DNA from: Bacillota bacterium
GTDB lineage: Bacteria > Bacillota > Clostridia > Lachnospirales > Lachnospiraceae
Length of the DNA: 10,137 nt
Direction: 5' to 3'
Assembly (NCBI GenBank): GCA_023435645.1
Contig: JAEYRK010000018.1
Span: forward strand, 1-10,137
Shown: one piece after another, positions 5,973-10,137 of the stretch
Position numbering within the stretch: the stretch's first letter is position 1
How the letters are laid out: every line of letters begins with the position of its first letter
The notes under the pieces: generated by a model
The model's input: only the letters and a program-made list of their open reading frames with translations
Told to the model about the DNA's origin: nothing
Database searches by the model: none
Position numbers and translations under genes: made by a program

Positions 5973-7427
5973 TTGCGGACATATGATGCTTTAGTTGATG
6001 AATTAATGGAGTTGGGAACCGCTTTGAGGGAGATTCATTCTGAAGCATTACATGTTAATAAGATAGCCAGAAGACTGCTTCTTCTTCCGGCTTCCGTTCT
6101 GGTGCTATATATTCTAGGCTGTATCTATTTCATGAATCATTTCTTTTTTAATACCTCTATCAACGGTGTCGATGTATCTCTCAAGAAATATAAGGATGTG
6201 GATGATGTGATCCGAAATCATCTGAAGCAATATAAATTAGAGCTCATCGAAAGGAATGGTACAGTCGAATACCTTTACGGACATGATTTTGACCTGCGTC
6301 TCAATGAGAAGCTTAGAATAGATGAGCTCGGTCACAGACAAAATCCTTTTCTATGGTTTCGATATACTTTTGATCAGAAGGATTATCATATGGATCAATT
6401 ATATCTTTATCATAAAGGAAAACTAGATCAACAGATCAATGAATTGAATTGTCTCAAAAAGGATGCTGTGGAGCCAAGGAATGTATCCTTTCGATATAGC
6501 AGGGGCTCTTATAAGGTGATTGGTGAGGTATACGGAAATACTGTTCTTCGGGATAAGCTCTACAAAGAGATAGAAGCAGGAATAGCAAACGGTCTTAATA
6601 CAATTGATCTGAATGAGCAGCAATGCTATAAAAGCCCCAGATTTACCCTGGAATCCCAGAAGACAGCCCAAACAAAAAGCACGTTAGATCTATACACCTC
6701 GGCTCAAATCACTTACCTTTTTGGGGATCAGAAGGAAATCCTGGACGGCAAGACCATCAATAAATGGCTTAAGGTTGATGCTAATCTGGATGTGATTTTC
6801 AATCGGTATGCAATTCTGATTTATGTAAAGGGTCTGAGTAAGAAATATGATACCGTCGGTACCACGAGAAGCTTTCATTCCTCTACAGGAAGAACAGTAG
6901 AAGTTACCGGAGGCCTCTATGGCTGGATGATTGATCAGGAAGCTGAAATCGAAGCATTAACCAAACACATAAAAAAGGGTGAGGTAATCGAAAAGGAACC
7001 GGCTTATATTCAGAAAGCGAAACAACGGGGTGAGGATGATATCGGTGATACCTACCTTGAGATTAATCTTACCCGTCAGCATTTATGGTTCTATAAGGAC
7101 GGCAAGCTGATCACCCATGGTCCGGTTGTTACAGGAAATCCAAGCAGGGGCTTCTCCACTGTCCTAGGGAGCTATATGGTGGTCTATAAACAAAAAAATG
7201 CCACCTTGGTCGGCCCCGGCTATGCGGCGAAGGTGACATATTGGATGCCCTTCTTTGGAGGTATAGGTGTACATGATGCCACCTGGAGAAGCTCCTTTGG
7301 TGGTGAGATCTATAAGCACAGAGGCTCCCATGGATGTGTCAATGCCCCCTTTTCTCTGGCAAAGATCATCTTCGAAAATATTGAAGAGGGCACCCCTGTG
7401 ATTATTTATGAGGAAAGAATAAAATAA
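5973..7427 (+). CDS. Membrane-anchored L,D-transpeptidase (YkuD) with PG-binding repeats
   Basis: Predicted to make 3-3 peptide cross-links in peptidoglycan, or to attach groups to it, on the outer face of the membrane. Numbering is from the TTG at 5973 (484 residues). A membrane helix at about 34-53 is followed by FFFNTSINGVDVS (57-69), typical of the first PG_binding_4-like repeat. A second such region spans about 170-330, and the YkuD catalytic domain about 358-480. Active-site residues are present: H434 (GVHDA) and the signature SHGCVN (452-457) with nucleophile C455. The C-terminus is complete. The start is uncertain: the frame is open from 5895, contains no ATG before 6006, and neither TTG 5973 nor ATG 6006 has a clear ribosome binding site. 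ATG 6006 would leave about 22 residues before the helix, which is also plausible. A terminator is at 7523-7541. Confidence 0.9.
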   Translation: MRTYDALVDELMELGTALREIHSEALHVNKIARRLLLLPASVLVLYILGCIYFMNHFFFNTSINGVDVSLKKYKDVDDVIRNHLKQYKLELIERNGTVEYLYGHDFDLRLNEKLRIDELGHRQNPFLWFRYTFDQKDYHMDQLYLYHKGKLDQQINELNCLKKDAVEPRNVSFRYSRGSYKVIGEVYGNTVLRDKLYKEIEAGIANGLNTIDLNEQQCYKSPRFTLESQKTAQTKSTLDLYTSAQITYLFGDQKEILDGKTINKWLKVDANLDVIFNRYAILIYVKGLSKKYDTVGTTRSFHSSTGRTVEVTGGLYGWMIDQEAEIEALTKHIKKGEVIEKEPAYIQKAKQRGEDDIGDTYLEINLTRQHLWFYKDGKLITHGPVVTGNPSRGFSTVLGSYMVVYKQKNATLVGPGYAAKVTYWMPFFGGIGVHDATWRSSFGGEIYKHRGSHGCVNAPFSLAKIIFENIEEGTPVIIYEERIK

Positions 7428-7514
7428 GCACAAGTGCTACATAGCTGCTGAGTTCGGAATGGGCACTGTCCTCCTTTGTAAAAAGGTACCCTACGATACC
7501 AAGCAGCCCTGTGC
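7428..7514 (-). pseudogene. 5S rRNA-like fragment (5' part, degenerate)
   Basis: On the minus strand, 7462-7447 reads CCCATTCCGAACTCAG, the strongly conserved loop C/helix III segment of 5S rRNA. It is preceded by AGGAGGACA, as 5S has a GAGGACAC-like run a little upstream, and followed by CAGCTATGTAGC, resembling the AAGTTAAGC-like continuation. Before that GGTACC takes the place of the GGTGGC near the 5S 5' end. The 3' half (helix IV/V arm) is missing: the sequence runs instead into the transpeptidase stop codon. GCACA (7428-7432) and TGTGC (7510-7514) could close the fragment, and GCTGCT (7444-7449) with AGCAGC (7502-7507) could form an inner helix. The match is from memory of the 5S consensus, not a search. 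No promoter was seen for it. Alternatively it is a structured 3' UTR of the plus-strand transpeptidase mRNA. Confidence 0.5.
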
Positions 7515-7522
7515 AAGCAGAA

Positions 7523-7541
7523 GAAGCATGGCTTCCTTTTT
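7523..7541 (+). terminator. Short intrinsic terminator after the L,D-transpeptidase gene
   Basis: GAAGC (7523-7527) pairs with GCTTC (7531-7535) around an ATG loop and is followed by C and five T (7537-7541). The stem has only 5 bp, so efficiency may be moderate. It lies about 95 nt after the stop codon, beyond the 5S-like fragment. Confidence 0.6.
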
Positions 7542-7657
7542 ACCATACCCCCACCCCCTAAACATAAGGATGGACAAGCTTTTTGTAGTATTCTGAGGAG
7601 AATATTTCATTTCCCTGTTTTAATTTCTTACATGTTAAGGTAAAATAGATACATGCG

Positions 7658-7726
7658 AGGCACTTTTTAGTAGGCGGAAGGCTCATGAAGTGCTTATGAT
7701 TATGGGATGCGCTGCGGGGTGGCAGC
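7658..7726 (+). promoter_or_regulatory. Leader of mutS2 with two hairpins
   Basis: AGGCACTT (7658-7665) pairs with AAGTGCTT (7688-7695) with one G-U pair and a 22-nt loop. GCTGC (7711-7715) then pairs with GCAGC (7722-7726) around GGGGTG, ending 2 nt before GGAGGG, the ribosome binding site at 7729-7734. The second hairpin is much more GC-rich than its surroundings and could affect ribosome access. A possible -10 (TAAAAT, 7641-7646) lies upstream with no good -35. Confidence 0.4.
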
Positions 7727-7738
7727 ATGGAGGGTATT

Positions 7739-10117
7739 ATGAACGAAAAAGCTTTACGAACCTTAGAATATCATAAAATTATAGATAAATTATGTGCACT
7801 GGCCGGAACAAGCTATGGCAGGGAGCTCTGTGCCCATTTACTTCCTCAGGAGGAGCTGAAGGAAATCAAGCGTCTGCAGATCGAGACCACAGATGCCCTA
7901 TCCCGCCTTCTTCGGAAGGGAAGTGTCTCCTTCGGTGGAATACACGACATACGGCCTTCAGTCATGAGACTTAAGGTAGGTTCCTCCCTCGGAGCAGGTG
8001 AGCTTCTTCATATCAGCAGTGATCTGGATGCTACCCTTCGTATCAAGGCTTATGGCGGCTATACCGGTAAAGAAGGGGAGGAGCAGTCTGTCGACTCACT
8101 GACGGAGTATTTCGCCGGACTGGAGCCTCTGACTCCGTTAAATAATGAAATCAAACGATGTATCGTATCAGAAGAGGAGATTGCAGATGACGCAAGTCCT
8201 GCATTAAAAAGCGTGCGACGGGCGATCAGAAATACAAATGATCGTATACACAGTGAGATCGCATCGATTCAAAATTCTACCCGATCCATGCTTCAGGAAA
8301 ATATCATTACCATGAGGAACGGCCGCTATTGCCTGCCGGTTAAAGCAGAGTTCAAGAGCCAGTTCCAGGGAATGATTCATGACCAATCCTCCACCGGCTC
8401 TACTCTATTCATTGAACCAATGGCCGTGGTACGACTGAATAATGAGCTGAGGGAGTTATCAATCAAGGAACAGGAGGAGATTGAGAAGGTTCTTGCCGAG
8501 CTCTCTAACATGGCTTCCGAGCATACAGAAGCTTTGGAATATAATTTCCTCACCCTTTCTCAATTGGATTTCATCTTCGCGAGAGCTGCCCTGTCAAAGC
8601 AGATGAAGGGCTCAGAACCGAAATTTAATAATAACCGTTATATTCATATTAAGAAGGGCCGCCATCCCCTAATTGACCCGAAGAAGGTGGTGCCGATCGA
8701 TATTATGATCGGTAAGGATTTTAATATGTTAATCATCACGGGACCAAATACCGGCGGCAAGACCGTTTCCCTAAAGACAATTGGCCTTCTCACTCTGATG
8801 GGGCAGGCCGGCCTGCATATCCCGGCCTTTGATAACTCAGAATTGGCGGTATTTCAGGAGGTTTATGCAGATATCGGGGATGAGCAGAGTATCGAGCAGA
8901 GTCTCAGTACCTTCTCCTCCCATATGACGAATATTGTGACTATCCTGCAGAAGGCGGATGAGAATTCACTGGTGCTTTTTGATGAGCTGGGAGCCGGTAC
9001 AGATCCGACCGAGGGTGCCGCCCTTGCCATCTCCATCCTTTCCTATCTCCACAAGAGGAGTATTCGGACTCTGGCCACCACCCATTATAGCGAATTAAAG
9101 GTGTATGCACTTTCCACAGAGGGAGTCATCAATGCCTCCTGTGAATTTAATGTAGAGACACTCCGACCGACCTACCGCCTGCTGATCGGTATTCCTGGTA
9201 AGAGTAATGCGTTCGCAATTTCTTCTAAGCTTGGCCTACCGGATTTTATTATTGAGGATGCCAAGGAGCGGATTGGCAGCCAGGATAAGAGCTTTGAAGA
9301 TCTAATCAGTGACCTGGAGGAAAGCCGCGTCACCATTGAGAAGGAGCAGGATGAAATCACCCGCTATAAGAATGAGATTGAGCAGCTAAAGAAGAATCTG
9401 GCAAGGAAGAACGAAACCCTTGATGCCAGCAGAGAGCGTTTACTTAAGGAAGCGAAGGAGGAGGCAGCCAAGGTACTGCAGGAGGCAAAGGAATTTGCGG
9501 ATGAGAGCATCCGTAAGTATAACCGTTGGCTTCAGGAGGGCGGCAACATCAAGGATATGGAAGCTGAACGTGGTATCCTTAGAGATCGCTTAAGTAACAG
9601 TGAGACCAACTCTCAGAAGAATCGTCCAAAGCAGGGGAAGGCAGTTTCCACGAATAATCTGAAGCTCGGGGATGCTGTAAATGTGATCAGCCTCGGTCTG
9701 AAGGGGACAGTCAGCTCCCTACCTAATGCAAAGGGTGATCTGTATGTTCAGATGGGTATCCTGCGATCCCAGGTAAATATTAGGGATCTGGAGCTGGTGG
9801 ACGAAGATGTAATCTCAGCCCCAAATCTTCATAAAACCTCCAGTGGTAAAATCAAAATGTCAAAATCCTTTACGATCCATCCCGAAATCAATTTGATCGG
9901 AAAAACAGTGGATGAAGCCTTATCCGAACTGGATAAATACCTGGATGATGCTTATCTGGCTCATCTTCCGAAGGTAACAATCATCCATGGCCGGGGTACC
10001 GGAGCATTGAAAAATGCAGTGCATGCACATCTTAAGAAAACGAAGTATGTGAAAACCTATCGTGTCGGTGGTTTTGGTGAAGGTGACCACGGTGTCACCA
10101 TTGTAGAATTTAAATAG
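7739..10117 (+). CDS. mutS2: MutS2 family ATPase with C-terminal Smr domain
   Basis: The 792 residues are close to the usual length of about 785. Known MutS2 proteins are dimeric ATPases; they have been linked to suppression of homologous recombination and, in Bacillus, to rescue of collided ribosomes. The order is: core/lever region (about 1-300), ABC-type ATPase (about 315-515) with Walker A GPNTGGKT (335-342), a Q-loop region, Walker B VLFDELGAGTD (412-422) and switch TTHYSELK, then a coiled coil (about 515-605). A KOW-like/linker segment (about 642-690) and an Smr domain (about 714-791) with HGRGTGAL close the protein. The N-terminal mismatch-binding domain of MutS is absent, as expected. 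The Smr LDLR motif reads INLIG (see findings). GGAGG at 7729-7733 sits 5 nt before ATG 7739, which I prefer to an in-frame ATG at 7727. The stop is 20 bp before the window end. Confidence 0.95.
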   Translation: MNEKALRTLEYHKIIDKLCALAGTSYGRELCAHLLPQEELKEIKRLQIETTDALSRLLRKGSVSFGGIHDIRPSVMRLKVGSSLGAGELLHISSDLDATLRIKAYGGYTGKEGEEQSVDSLTEYFAGLEPLTPLNNEIKRCIVSEEEIADDASPALKSVRRAIRNTNDRIHSEIASIQNSTRSMLQENIITMRNGRYCLPVKAEFKSQFQGMIHDQSSTGSTLFIEPMAVVRLNNELRELSIKEQEEIEKVLAELSNMASEHTEALEYNFLTLSQLDFIFARAALSKQMKGSEPKFNNNRYIHIKKGRHPLIDPKKVVPIDIMIGKDFNMLIITGPNTGGKTVSLKTIGLLTLMGQAGLHIPAFDNSELAVFQEVYADIGDEQSIEQSLSTFSSHMTNIVTILQKADENSLVLFDELGAGTDPTEGAALAISILSYLHKRSIRTLATTHYSELKVYALSTEGVINASCEFNVETLRPTYRLLIGIPGKSNAFAISSKLGLPDFIIEDAKERIGSQDKSFEDLISDLEESRVTIEKEQDEITRYKNEIEQLKKNLARKNETLDASRERLLKEAKEEAAKVLQEAKEFADESIRKYNRWLQEGGNIKDMEAERGILRDRLSNSETNSQKNRPKQGKAVSTNNLKLGDAVNVISLGLKGTVSSLPNAKGDLYVQMGILRSQVNIRDLELVDEDVISAPNLHKTSSGKIKMSKSFTIHPEINLIGKTVDEALSELDKYLDDAYLAHLPKVTIIHGRGTGALKNAVHAHLKKTKYVKTYRVGGFGEGDHGVTIVEFK

Positions 10118-10137
10118 CCCCATATCATATATCAAAA

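Noticed and set aside
7164..7433. Minus-strand open frame antisense to the transpeptidase catalytic domain
   Set aside because: Shadow of the YkuD coding sequence; no family match, and the region is fully explained by the plus-strand gene.
7547..7558. C-tract (two runs of five C around an A), possible G-quadruplex on the minus strand
   Set aside because: Only two G5 runs are present, so at best a two-layer structure; it lies in a spacer just after a terminator and nothing else supports a role.
9920..10135. Minus-strand open frame at the right edge
   Set aside because: Antisense to the Smr domain of mutS2, with no ribosome binding site or recognisable domain.

Overview
The window looks like a chromosomal segment of a low-to-mid GC Firmicute, most likely a Clostridia member close to Lachnospiraceae. 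This is inferred from the protein families (YhaM-type nuclease, MutS2 instead of a mutS/mutL pair, membrane-anchored YkuD transpeptidase with PG-binding repeats), AGGAGG-type ribosome binding sites and AT-rich spacers. It holds five chromosomal protein genes and one insertion sequence. No complete RNA gene, CRISPR array or phage module was found.

Left half, minus strand, read from right to left: a membrane-anchored HtrA/trypsin-fold protein with a PDZ domain (5595-4249) ends at a good intrinsic terminator (4228-4192). A degenerate minisatellite of 7-8 bp units (about 4035-4176) follows. A consensus-like promoter (3968-3940) then serves a YhaM-type OB-fold/HD 3'-5' exonuclease gene (3855-2902). 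An IS3-family element (about 1434-2734, plus strand) sits between yhaM and the next minus-strand gene, a TrmA-family 23S rRNA uracil-5-methyltransferase (1369 to beyond base 1). The element carries orfA, an A7 frameshift site and orfB, and looks intact.

Right half, plus strand: a 377-bp divergent spacer with a strong palindrome precedes an L,D-transpeptidase gene (5973-7427) that has a non-standard start and no clear ribosome binding site. Between this gene and mutS2 lies a 300-bp spacer. It holds what I read as the 5' part of a degenerate 5S rRNA on the minus strand (7514-7428), a short terminator (7523-7541) and a leader with two hairpins. The last gene is mutS2 (7739-10117). Its ATPase motifs are complete, but the LDLR motif of its C-terminal Smr domain is altered.

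Functionally the window mixes RNA/ribosome maintenance (RlmD-type methyltransferase, YhaM, MutS2) with cell-envelope work (HtrA-like protein and L,D-transpeptidase, divergently arranged). I see no defence or biosynthetic system. The items most worth a second look are the 5S-like fragment, the HtrA-like protein with a degraded catalytic triad, the 30-bp higher-order minisatellite and the altered Smr motif of MutS2.
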